From an uncultured Prevotellaceae bacterium (GTDB lineage: Bacteria; Bacteroidota; Bacteroidia; Bacteroidales; Bacteroidaceae): a DNA stretch of 41,570 bases. Position 1 is the first letter of the stretch. Each line of letters starts with the position of its first letter. The DNA is taken from contig CACXIP010000018.1 in assembly GCA_902767775.1 (NCBI GenBank), positions 1 to 41,570 on the forward strand, given 5' to 3'. The notes under the pieces are model-generated. The model saw nothing but the letters and a program-made list of their open reading frames with translations, was not told the DNA's origin and searched no databases. Positions 24,878 through 32,601 of this stretch are shown in pieces. The position numbers and the translations under genes were made by a program.

Positions 24878-25060
24878 CAATTTTTAATTTTTAATTCTTA
24901 GTAAAAAACTAACTTGGTCTTATTTTAACATATAATTAACATGTAATTAATCATAAATTGCTGTGCGTCAGAATTTTTGGTTAATTCGCGATAATTCGTG
25001 TTCTTTATTATTCACCCCAATTAATCTTTTAATCGTTACTTAATTTTTAATTTTTAATTC
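24878..25060. repeat. AT-rich gap between adaptor and ATPase genes, bounded by two copies of a 22-nt word
   Basis: The same word, built from TTTTTAA units ending in TTCTTA, occurs at 24879-24900 and 25042-25063 in direct orientation, and again at 6839-6860. The adaptor stop codon lies at the edge of one copy. Between them is AT-rich sequence including AATTCGCGATAATTCGTG, related to the array at 28.7 kb. No TAnnTTTG box was found here, so the ATPase is probably read from upstream. Confidence 0.55.
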
Positions 25061-26038
25061 TTAATTTATTTTTGTTCTCCCATACATGCCGATTTTCACA
25101 AAACCGTCGTTTTTGAAAGCCACTTTTACGGCATAGACCAGGTCGGCCCGCTCATCATCGGTGAGGATGGTCTTCGGTGTGAACTCAGAACGTGAGGATA
25201 TCCATGAGATAGTGCCATCATATGCCTTCATCTCTCCATCGCCATAGTCGGCGAATACCTTCACTTTCTGTCCCAGTTTGATGTGCTGCAGCTGTGCGGA
25301 GGTAACATACGCCCGCAGATACATATTCTGCGTGTCGGCAATCTTGAACAGCGGTTTGCCGGTGGTGACAAACTCGCCGAGTTCGGCATATTTCTCCAAT
25401 ATGGTGCCTGTGAGCGGAGCCGTTATCTCCGTATTGGCAATCTGGTCGTCGATTTGCCGTATCTGCGCCTCCAGTCCGGCTGCCTGGGCATCGATGCCAT
25501 CCATCTGCGCCCCGATGCCTGCGCTCTGGTCTTTCAGGCTGGCGTTGTTGCTGCGTATCTGGTCGCTGGTGGCCTCCAACTGTCTCTCGAGCACCTTGAT
25601 TTGGTAGTTGATGTCGTCGAGTTGCTTGCGCGGCACGGCACCATCGTTCACCAGTTCGGTGAAACGCTGCCGCTCACGTTGCGCATTGGCTATCTGCTGC
25701 CGGATGGACGACAGCTGCTTCTCCAGATCGAGTTGTCGGCTGTTGTTGGCATTTCTCGATGCGGCGAGTTGCCGCTTGTTGGCGTTGAGTTGTCCGCGCG
25801 AGGTTTCCAACTGTTCCTTCTTCAGTTGAAGCTGGAAGGCGTCGATACGGCCCACTACGGTGCCATTCTCCACCTGTGCTCCCTCGGTGACATCGAAAAG
25901 CCTCAGTTCTCCCGATGACTTCGCAGATACTGTGACCTCGGTAGCCTCGAAGGTGCCGGTGGCATCATATTCCTTCTCCTTGTTGCCGCAGGCAATGAAC
26001 AACAATGCCGCGCCAATGATGAACAATGTCTTTTTCAT
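25061..26038 (-). CDS. HlyD/YbhG-like periplasmic adaptor lipoprotein
   Basis: 325 residues. The ATG at 26038 gives a signal peptide ending in the lipobox LLFIAC, so it is predicted to be anchored by a lipidated cysteine. It then shows a membrane-fusion layout: lipoyl half (EVTVSAKSSGELRLF), a long coiled coil from ~60 to 185 rich in Q/L/E (LNANKRQLAASRNAN, ASLKDQSAGIG), second lipoyl half (TAPLTGTILEKYAELGEFV) and a beta-barrel domain. The open frame runs ten codons further upstream without a better signal. It links the inner-membrane ABC permeases to the TolC-like channel encoded just upstream. Confidence 0.92.
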   Translation of the reverse strand: MKKTLFIIGAALLFIACGNKEKEYDATGTFEATEVTVSAKSSGELRLFDVTEGAQVENGTVVGRIDAFQLQLKKEQLETSRGQLNANKRQLAASRNANNSRQLDLEKQLSSIRQQIANAQRERQRFTELVNDGAVPRKQLDDINYQIKVLERQLEATSDQIRSNNASLKDQSAGIGAQMDGIDAQAAGLEAQIRQIDDQIANTEITAPLTGTILEKYAELGEFVTTGKPLFKIADTQNMYLRAYVTSAQLQHIKLGQKVKVFADYGDGEMKAYDGTISWISSRSEFTPKTILTDDERADLVYAVKVAFKNDGFVKIGMYGRTKIN

Positions 26039-26089
26039 TATATTCGGTTCTTTGTTTCCTATTATCATGATGTTTCAACTATCCAAGAA

Positions 26090-27352
26090 TCAGTCATTCA
26101 CCGTAATCTTCTTGTCATAGATTTGCCTGAGCATCTCTATCTCGTGCATCGACTGTTGCACCTTGGCAGCATTCTCCTGGTTGATTTCCCTCACGAGGTC
26201 GTTGATGTCGATGATGCCATGTGAGAGTTTCGACTCCGCCGCCTTGCGCACCGCCGACCGGAGCGTGATGATTTCATTGTCCTCCGCCATCATCTGCCTG
26301 TAGCGGGTGATGCTCTCATCCTGTTGTATCTGTTCCAGTCGGTTGTTGAAGAGGAACACGTCGCGGTTGTTCTCCGTCAGGTCGCGCTGCAACTGTATCT
26401 TCGCCTTGTCGTTCTTGTGGGTGTAGAGGGCTCCGATGTTCCATGTGAGGCGTGCGCCCACCATTCCGTTGAGGCTCCAGTCGTGCCGCATCATGTCTTC
26501 AAACATGTTGTAGCCGGGATAACCATAGAAACCCTGCGCGAAGATACCCAGTTTGGGCATCAGTGCGGCATGGAGTGCTTTCTCCTGTGCGTTGGCGAGA
26601 CGGAGCTGTGAGTCGAAGAGGTGCATTTCGGGGCGGTTGTTGTTGGAACTGACATCCGCCACAGGAGGCTTTTGTACATTGCTCACCTCGATGCCGCAGA
26701 AGGTGGAGAGCATCGTCTGCAGCATCCGTTTCTGCGACTCCAGGCTGGTGGCCTGTTGCACGGCGTTCAGACGCTCTGCCTTTACATTCTTCAGGTCGCT
26801 CTCGGCTGCCACGCCGCTCTTCACCATCGAGGAGAGTTTTTTCTCATTTCCGGCAAGCAGTTGCTGCAGGTCCTGGTTGAGTTGGAGTTGGTCGTTGAGC
26901 AGCAGCAGCGAGAAGTACATCTCGTTGACACGTTTGCGGACATGGTATAAGTCCACCTCCGTCTGCGCTGCCTGCACCAGTCCCTGCTCACGGGCAAGTT
27001 GCTTCTGACTGCTGATGACGCCGCCGTCGAACACCATCTGCTGCACGTCGATGCCCACACGGTATTGGTCTTTTTTCAGCCCTTTCATGTCGAGTCCCAT
27101 CTGCTGCAGCATGGTGCCCATGGCATCGGGCCATGCCGGCACGTCGCTCTGATAGGTGGCCTGTGCCGTGGCAGTGACCTGCGGCAGCCATCCTTTCTGG
27201 ATGTTGGCTACGGTCAGGTCGGTGGTCTTCTCGATGAGGCTGTACTTGCGAATCAGCGGATAGTTTTTTTCCGCTGCCCGTTGGCATTCCTCCAGCGTCT
27301 GTGCCTGCACCATCATTGGCAGCAGCAATAAAGCCCAAATCAGTCTTCTCAT
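26090..27352 (-). CDS. TolC-like outer membrane efflux protein
   Basis: 420 residues with signal peptide MRRLIWALLLLPMMVQAQ and the long amphipathic helices of the OEP/TolC family (VDLYHVRKRVNEMYFSLLLL, LKNVKAERLNAVQQATSL), ending in a second helical repeat (HGIIDINDLVREINQENAA). The start at 27352 is preferred over the longer frame to 27406 because the promoter -7 box lies inside that extension and AAGGAT precedes this ATG. It is the first gene of the exporter operon. Confidence 0.92.
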   Translation of the reverse strand: MRRLIWALLLLPMMVQAQTLEECQRAAEKNYPLIRKYSLIEKTTDLTVANIQKGWLPQVTATAQATYQSDVPAWPDAMGTMLQQMGLDMKGLKKDQYRVGIDVQQMVFDGGVISSQKQLAREQGLVQAAQTEVDLYHVRKRVNEMYFSLLLLNDQLQLNQDLQQLLAGNEKKLSSMVKSGVAAESDLKNVKAERLNAVQQATSLESQKRMLQTMLSTFCGIEVSNVQKPPVADVSSNNNRPEMHLFDSQLRLANAQEKALHAALMPKLGIFAQGFYGYPGYNMFEDMMRHDWSLNGMVGARLTWNIGALYTHKNDKAKIQLQRDLTENNRDVFLFNNRLEQIQQDESITRYRQMMAEDNEIITLRSAVRKAAESKLSHGIIDINDLVREINQENAAKVQQSMHEIEMLRQIYDKKITVND

Positions 27353-27375
27353 ATCCTTATCGTTGATTTCAATTG

Positions 27376-27383
27376 CAAAGGTA
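27376..27383 (-). promoter_or_regulatory. -7 box of the exporter operon
   Basis: TACCTTTG on the minus strand (an exact TAnnTTTG box) lies 24 nt before the TolC-like ATG. No convincing TTTG is seen at -33, which would fit a promoter needing an activator such as the divergent AraC-type protein (inference). Confidence 0.55.
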
Positions 27384-27479
27384 AAGTATTTTTGGCATAA
27401 CAGCACTACCCAATGGAATGTGAAAATGTCCTTTTTGTACGATTTTTGCGATAAAATAGATTTTGTGTGGGAATTTTAT

Positions 27480-27487
27480 TATCTTTG
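27480..27487 (+). promoter_or_regulatory. -7 box of the AraC-type regulator gene
   Basis: TATCTTTG fits TAnnTTTG and ends 21 nt before the ATG. A TTTTG lies at 27461-27465, but the 14-nt spacing is short for a -33 element. Confidence 0.5.
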
Positions 27488-27508
27488 TTGCCGAAAAAAC
27501 GATAGCCA

Positions 27509-28414
27509 ATGAACAAACAGCCCAAGTTGTTGGACGTCTTCCGGATGCGGGATATCTTCTCGCCCCATTATCAGCGAATAGGTGAAAACATCTATTTCAG
27601 CAATGAGATAGCTGTGCTGCATGGCCATCCCACGATATTCAAGTTGATTATGCAGCAGACACCGCCTTTTGTCATCAACGACCATCGTTTGGGTGTCATC
27701 CTCCGTGGTGAGATAGAAGCCAACTTCAATCTTGTAGACCGACATCTGACCGCGGGAACGTTGGTTTATTTGGGGCCTGGTTCGGTACTCAGTCCCATCC
27801 GCTTTTCCGATGACCTTGAGATGGTGGGTGTCGGACTGTTTGCCGATTTTCCCATGCCGTTCGCCACAGGACAGTTTCCTCCTGCTTTCAACGGGCAGGT
27901 GCGCAACTTTCAGTTGCAAGTCGCTGAAAATGACGTACAGACGGCATGCCATATCTTGGACACGCTTTGGCATCTGGTGCACCAACCCGACTATCACAGG
28001 CCCACAGTTTCTGCGCTTGTCGCTGCCCTCATGCAGCACTACGACCATCTGTTCCACCAGCAAACTGACCATCTGGCAACCATCCGCTCCCGCGAGCAGA
28101 CCATTTTCGACCGATTTATCTCCTTGGTCAATCAGCACAGCCGCGAACAGCACCAGTTAGACTACTATGCCGACCGTATGTGCCTCACCAAGCGCTATCT
28201 CGGTACGGTCATCCGGCAGACCAGCGGCATCACGGCAAAGGAGTGGATAGACCGTGCCCTCATCAATTATGCCAAGGCGCAATTGCTGCACTCCAACCTC
28301 TCAGTGGCTCAAATCTCCGAAGACCTGAATTTTCCCAATCCTTCTTTTTTCTCCAAATACTTCAAGCGAATCACCCATATGACTCCGCTGGCTTTTGTCA
28401 ATGCCCATAGATGA
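27509..28414 (+). CDS. AraC-family transcriptional regulator
   Basis: 301 residues: an N-terminal cupin-like ligand-sensing half (residues ~1-180, e.g. RGEIEANFNLVDRHLTAGTL) and a C-terminal double helix-turn-helix from ~195. The second helix-turn-helix, with SVAQISEDLNFPNPSFFSKYFKR, is the classic AraC signature; the first is around LDYYADRMCLTKRYLGTVIRQ. It is transcribed away from the exporter operon with 156 nt between start codons, which suggests that it controls the exporter. The ligand is unknown. Confidence 0.92.
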   Translation: MNKQPKLLDVFRMRDIFSPHYQRIGENIYFSNEIAVLHGHPTIFKLIMQQTPPFVINDHRLGVILRGEIEANFNLVDRHLTAGTLVYLGPGSVLSPIRFSDDLEMVGVGLFADFPMPFATGQFPPAFNGQVRNFQLQVAENDVQTACHILDTLWHLVHQPDYHRPTVSALVAALMQHYDHLFHQQTDHLATIRSREQTIFDRFISLVNQHSREQHQLDYYADRMCLTKRYLGTVIRQTSGITAKEWIDRALINYAKAQLLHSNLSVAQISEDLNFPNPSFFSKYFKRITHMTPLAFVNAHR

Positions 28415-28448
28415 GATTATTCCTCAACTTTTCAAGTAGTTAAGTAGT

Positions 28449-28507
28449 GCAGTTCTGACGGAGAAGTTCGCATGCAGTTCTGACGGATTTGCCGCAGTTG
28501 TGACGGA
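28449..28507 (+). repeat. Three degenerate GCAGTTcTGACGGA units
   Basis: GCAGTTCTGACGGA at 28449 and 28474 is exact, and GCAGTTGTGACGGA at 28494 has one change. Units are 25 and 20 nt apart. They are followed by the small hairpin GGATT-TGC-AATCC (28536-28548), whose counterpart is at 41183-41195. Confidence 0.6.
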
Positions 28508-28565
28508 TTTGCAATTCGGCAGCATTGAAATATAAGGATTTGCAATCCGAGATGTCTGTAAAGAA

Positions 28566-28738
28566 GAGAAAATTAAAAACCGCTACGCTTAGGAAAAAGA
28601 ATAAAAAGAATGAAAAAACTTGCGTATGGGGAAGCGAGAAAAAGTGCCAAGGCACTCGCAAAAAGAAAGAAAAAATTCTTGAATTCTTAAATTCGTGACA
28701 GTGAAAAAAACTCCCGAATTATCGAATTGGCGAATTGG
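28566..28738 (+). repeat. ~170-bp dispersed repeat, copy A (direct repeat of 41366-41537)
   Basis: Aligns without gaps at an offset of exactly 12800 nt to the other copy for about 140 nt, then with a one-base gap; only scattered mismatches are seen. It contains a hairpin with outer arms GCGAG/CTCGC and inner arms TGCC/GGCA (28634-28659). Short minus-strand frames here encode a hydrophobic peptide, but without a credible start. Confidence 0.8.
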
Positions 28739-28956
28739 TGAGCACTAAACAATTCGATAATTCTAAAATTCGTGACAAAATAAAAACTCCCGAATTATCG
28801 AATTAGAGAATTGGTGAGCACTAAACAATTCGATAATTCTAAAATTCGTGACAAAATAAAAACTCCCGAATTATCGAATTAGAGAATTGGTGAGCACATG
28901 AAATTCTTGAATTCTAAAATTCGTGAGAGGAAATAAAAACTCCCGAATTATCGCTC
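28711..28956 (+). repeat. Tandem array of 76-nt hairpin units
   Basis: CTCCCGAATTATCG recurs at 28711, 28787, 28863 and 28940 (periods 76, 76, 77). In the first two units the 13-nt arms GAATTATCGAATT and AATTCGATAATTC are exact reverse complements (28716-28728/28751-28763 and 28792-28804/28827-28839), so each can form a hairpin with a ~22-nt loop. The third unit has diverged in its second arm; the fourth is cut short before the next gene. Confidence 0.85.
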
Positions 28957-28969
28957 ATCAGGGCCACAA

Positions 28970-30172
28970 CTAATTATCTGGTATTGTAACAACAAAGGGA
29001 AACTTCACCGCATTTATTGCACAAAGTTGGCACAAAAGCCTGTTGGTTTCATCTACAGCCACAGAACCATTATACTTATATTTTTCATCGTCTGTAAGTT
29101 GATGAATAGCTGTATTGCCGAGCACGCTGATATGAGATATGGGGGTAATGACCGATTCAAAAAAGGTACATGCAGCCAGATATCGCCCCACACCCATGCA
29201 TAGATGCCAGTTGTCTCTTGTCAGATAGAGCGGTGTGTTCAATGAGGTGTTTCTGGCATTCTGAACTGCTGTGCCTATAGGAATTATATCTGTGATTTCA
29301 TATTCCTCCATCAGTTTTTGTGTACATTCTATGTTGCCGGCCAACTCTTGGGGGGCCGTGTCTTCTGTATGCCCCCACGGAATCTGGTAGGCAATCTTCA
29401 CATCCTCGTTGATACAGTTTTCGTGGATGATGGTCAGTAATTCTGGAAGAGATTTCTCAAATGTACTCCAATCATATGACACATTGCTTGCCTGGAGCAA
29501 TACGATCAAGTCCCACTCTTGATTGAGCAGCTCCTTGACGCTCCCTGTTTCATTCATAATAATATTACCCGCCATCTTTTGCAGTGTCACATCAGAGCCA
29601 TAGTTATAGCGGCTCACCCAATCTGCTAACTGTCCTCCGTTGAAAATACCTGCATATATCCCCAACTGATCCAAATTGATGTTGGCAGCTCTTATTAAAT
29701 CCTCCAGATAAGCAGTGACATCAAGGGTATAACTGTTGCCCATTATAAAAACACGCAAATCGTGGTCAAGGTTCACCGCTTCGTCATCTGACACCACCGT
29801 AACAGGAATTTCAATATACCTCAAGGTCTGCACATCTTTAACAATCACTTTGGCTTCACCACTGGCAATGGCCGTGAGAGTAATAGTCGTGCCACTCAAA
29901 GATGCTTCCGCAATGGCGGTATTGGATGATATCACCTCATAACTGTCATATCCACCAGAAATCTCCATAGTGGCAGTGCCGCCAACAGGCAAGGAGACGG
30001 TGGTTGGGTCTACCGAGAAGTATTTATAGCCATGCATGATGATATCTACAACCATCATGGCGTCGGTGACAGTCACTTTGCCATCATTGTTCACATCACC
30101 CAATAAGGTGCTTTGTGCATGGGTGGTAAATGTCATGAACGACAATAGAAGGGATAAAAGCAGCTTTTTCAT
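28970..30172 (-). CDS. Secreted protein: dockerin-like repeat, Ig-like domain and SGNH/DUF4886-like hydrolase domain
   Basis: 400 residues with a signal peptide ending near THAQ (20). Residues 25-47 (GDVNNDGKVTVTDAMMVV) look like one Ca-binding dockerin/EF-hand repeat. Residues ~52-127 resemble a bacterial Ig-like (Big_2) domain (VSLPVGGTATMEISGGYDS). From ~139 the DUF4886/SGNH-like fold begins with VFIMGNSYTLDV, where S147 is the expected nucleophile, and RDNWHLCMG near 335 supplies an Asp/His pair. Such domains often act as esterases on glycans or peptidoglycan, but the substrate is unknown. Base composition looks more AT-rich than its neighbours, and it lies against the hairpin array, so it may be acquired. 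Confidence 0.75.
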   Translation of the reverse strand: MKKLLLSLLLSFMTFTTHAQSTLLGDVNNDGKVTVTDAMMVVDIIMHGYKYFSVDPTTVSLPVGGTATMEISGGYDSYEVISSNTAIAEASLSGTTITLTAIASGEAKVIVKDVQTLRYIEIPVTVVSDDEAVNLDHDLRVFIMGNSYTLDVTAYLEDLIRAANINLDQLGIYAGIFNGGQLADWVSRYNYGSDVTLQKMAGNIIMNETGSVKELLNQEWDLIVLLQASNVSYDWSTFEKSLPELLTIIHENCINEDVKIAYQIPWGHTEDTAPQELAGNIECTQKLMEEYEITDIIPIGTAVQNARNTSLNTPLYLTRDNWHLCMGVGRYLAACTFFESVITPISHISVLGNTAIHQLTDDEKYKYNGSVAVDETNRLLCQLCAINAVKFPFVVTIPDN

Positions 30173-30224
30173 TGTTGTTTATTTGACCATAATATGCGTC
30201 AGCATAGACGGCAGTATTAAATAA

Positions 30225-30262
30225 TCCGCGAACTCTCACCATAACGATGGAAAGTTCGCGGA
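30225..30262 (-). terminator. Hairpin after the DsbD-like gene
   Basis: Ten-bp arms TCCGCGAACT (30225-30234) and AGTTCGCGGA (30253-30262) with an 18-nt loop, followed on the minus strand by TTATTTAATA. It lies 41 nt past the DsbD-like stop and before the SGNH gene, so it probably separates the two transcripts. Confidence 0.65.
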
Positions 30263-30302
30263 ATAGTGTTTTCTCATGTTGAGAATTTAGTCAATCTTGA
30301 TT

Positions 30303-32369
30303 CTATTTTCCCGCGTTGTTCATGAAGTCGAGGAAAGCGGGCACATCCTCCTTGTAGGAGAAGGAACCACTGAGCGGGTTGCCGTCGGGGTCGACGATGA
30401 CATAGAATGGTTGGGCGTTGGCGCCGAACTTATGGCTCTGCAGGTAACTCCATTTGGCACCGACCGTGCGCAGTGTCTTGGTGTTGCCCTGGTCGTCGGT
30501 CACCTCATAGGGCTGTGCAAGCGGGGTCTTGTCGTCCACGAACAGCGAGATGAGCACGAAGTCGTTCTTCAGTTTGTCTGCCACGCGCGGGTCGGTCCAT
30601 ACGGCGGCCTCCATCTTGCGGCAGTTCACGCATCCGAATCCGGTGAAGTCGATGAACACAGGTTTCCCTTCCGCACGTGCAGCCGCCATACCCAGCTCAT
30701 AGTCGGTGAAACGAGCCTCCACCGTCTTGGTGTTGAGGTTGAAGTCCTGGGTGTTGATGGGAGGCGAGAAGGCACTGACCGCCTTGCAGGGAGCGCCCCA
30801 CAGTCCGGGCACCATATAGATGGCAAAGGCGAAGGAGATGAGTCCGCCCATGATGCAGAGCACAGGCATCGGCTTGTGCAGGTCGCCGCCAGTCTCATCC
30901 TCCTGGAATTTCAGCCATCCGCAGAGGTATGCGCCGAGAAGGGCGAAGATGACAATCCACAGCGAGAGGAACACCTCGCGGTCGAGTAGGTGCCATCCGT
31001 ATGCCAGGTCAGCCACGGAGAAGAACTTCAGGGCGAATGCCAGTTCGATGAATCCCAGCACCACCTTGAGGGTAGTCATCCACGAACCTGATTTGGGTGC
31101 CTGTTTCAGCCATGTCGGGAACAAGGCGAAGAGGGTGAACGGCAGGGCGAGGGCGAGCGCGAAGCCAAACATGCCGAGGGCAGGAGCCACCCAGTTGCCG
31201 CTTGTTGCCGTCTCCACCAGCAGCAGTCCGATGATGGGTGCCGTGCAGGAGAAGCTGACGAGCACCAGTGTGAATGCCATGAGGAAGATGGAAATCAGTC
31301 CGCTCGTGCTCGATGCCTTGGAGTCGACTGCGTTGGCCCAACTGCTGGGCAACTTGATTTCAAACCATCCGAAGAAGGAGAGGGCGAACACCACGAGGAG
31401 CAGGAACAGGAAGATGTTGAACACCGCATTGGTCGACATGGCGTTCAGGGCATCGCTGCCGAATAGCGCCGTGACCAGCAGTCCGAGTGCCAGATAGATG
31501 ACGATGATGGAGATGCCATAGGTGATGGCATCTTTGATGCCTTTTTTCTTGTCGCTCTTTGCCCGTTTCAGGAAGAAGCTCACCGTCATGGGGATGATGG
31601 GCCAGATGCAGGGCATGAGGACCGCCAGCAGACCGCCCACAAAACCCATGAACAGGATGTACCACAGTGAGTGGCTGGTCAGGCTTTCACCGGCGCTGCC
31701 CTTGGCACGCAGTTCGGTGATGACGGGCCGCCACAGTCCCTCCTTGTCGCCAGGGGCGATGGCACCGAGAGCGGCAGAGTCGCCCAAAGCGGTGGGAGCA
31801 GCAAGGGTGTCAGCCTTCGCCTCTTCCTCCACTTTCTCGTCAACCTTCTCTTCCTCCTTTGCTTCCTCCACCTTCTCCTCTTTTGCCTTCTCCTCGGCAG
31901 CGCCAGCCACAGCGGGACTCTTGCCGCTCTTCTTCAGCGCTACCTCACTGGGAGGCATGCACATCTGGTCGTTGCAGGCGCCATACTCCAGATAGGCATC
32001 GATGTCGTATTGGGGTTTGGTGAATTTCACTTTTTGCACAAACTGCGCCGTGTTCTCAAAATAGCGCAGCTTCATGCCGAACATCTCATCGTAGTTGGAG
32101 ATTTCCTTGCCCTTGGGAGTGAGTTTCCCGACGAGTTCGGCTCCGTCTATCTTGTTGACGTGTAGCGATGCCTCTATGGGTCCGTCGCTGCCCAGTTCGG
32201 TGGAATAGACGTGCCACCCTGGGTCGATGGTGGCGGTGAATACCATCTCAGCCTCAGGACCAGAACCCGTCTTGAGTTCTGATTTGAACTTCACGGGGTC
32301 CTGCATCTGCGCTTGTGCAGTGAAGACGAGCGTCAGTAAAAAACAGATTGTAGTGATTCGCTTGATCAT
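30303..32369 (-). CDS. DsbD-like thiol:disulfide reductant conductor
   Basis: Carries electrons from cytoplasmic thioredoxin across the inner membrane to periplasmic thiol proteins. 688 residues: signal peptide (to TAQAQ), an N-terminal Ig-like nDsbD domain with the cysteine pair in YGACNDQMC (~130), a Glu/Lys-rich linker (~155-190), about eight membrane spans (~235-520) with redox cysteines in LMPCIWP and SFSCTAP, and a C-terminal thioredoxin domain with GFGCVNCRK (~578). All three cysteine pairs are intact. It is transcribed divergently from the susC operon that ends in a TlpA-like protein, a plausible reduction client. Confidence 0.92.
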   Translation of the reverse strand: MIKRITTICFLLTLVFTAQAQMQDPVKFKSELKTGSGPEAEMVFTATIDPGWHVYSTELGSDGPIEASLHVNKIDGAELVGKLTPKGKEISNYDEMFGMKLRYFENTAQFVQKVKFTKPQYDIDAYLEYGACNDQMCMPPSEVALKKSGKSPAVAGAAEEKAKEEKVEEAKEEEKVDEKVEEEAKADTLAAPTALGDSAALGAIAPGDKEGLWRPVITELRAKGSAGESLTSHSLWYILFMGFVGGLLAVLMPCIWPIIPMTVSFFLKRAKSDKKKGIKDAITYGISIIVIYLALGLLVTALFGSDALNAMSTNAVFNIFLFLLLVVFALSFFGWFEIKLPSSWANAVDSKASSTSGLISIFLMAFTLVLVSFSCTAPIIGLLLVETATSGNWVAPALGMFGFALALALPFTLFALFPTWLKQAPKSGSWMTTLKVVLGFIELAFALKFFSVADLAYGWHLLDREVFLSLWIVIFALLGAYLCGWLKFQEDETGGDLHKPMPVLCIMGGLISFAFAIYMVPGLWGAPCKAVSAFSPPINTQDFNLNTKTVEARFTDYELGMAAARAEGKPVFIDFTGFGCVNCRKMEAAVWTDPRVADKLKNDFVLISLFVDDKTPLAQPYEVTDDQGNTKTLRTVGAKWSYLQSHKFGANAQPFYVIVDPDGNPLSGSFSYKEDVPAFLDFMNNAGK

Positions 32370-32455
32370 TGTTGTTTGAGTTTGTGAGTTGCTGTATGAG
32401 TGGAAAAAGAGTCAGATTTCTTTTTAAATAGTTCAACATGTTGTTCTTTCCGACA

Positions 32456-32485
32456 CAAAAGTAATAAAAAATAAGGAAAGACAAG
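32456..32485 (-). promoter_or_regulatory. Promoter of the DsbD-like gene
   Basis: On the minus strand CTTG (32485-32482) is followed after 18 nt by TACTTTTG (32463-32456), a TAnnTTTG box. The leader is ~80 nt. Confidence 0.55.
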
Positions 32486-32515
32486 AAAAAGACGATGATT
32501 TCCTCACTTTTTATG

Positions 32516-32544
32516 TTCGCATAATGTTTTTTTATATATATTTG
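32516..32544 (+). promoter_or_regulatory. Promoter of the susC operon
   Basis: TATATTTG at 32537-32544 is an exact TAnnTTTG box; TTCG at 32516 is a weak -33. The leader ends in AAACAAACAACAA before the ATG, a common Bacteroidetes leader style. The 232-nt gap holds this promoter and that of the DsbD-like gene back to back. Confidence 0.55.
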
Positions 32545-32601
32545 CACTGGAAATATATATTATTAGTGTAAAGACCTAATACATTTTTAAACAAACAACA
32601 A

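Noticed and set aside
28440-28661. A 73-codon minus-strand frame, with a related frame at 41312-41563 sharing ~30 residues
   Set aside because: The shared hydrophobic peptide follows from the ~170-bp DNA repeat; the frames differ at both ends, and the start differs or is non-ATG. Treated as non-coding repeat.
28711-28956. Possible CRISPR array (regularly spaced repeats)
   Set aside because: Whole 76-nt units are repeated, with no unique spacers, and there are no cas genes nearby.
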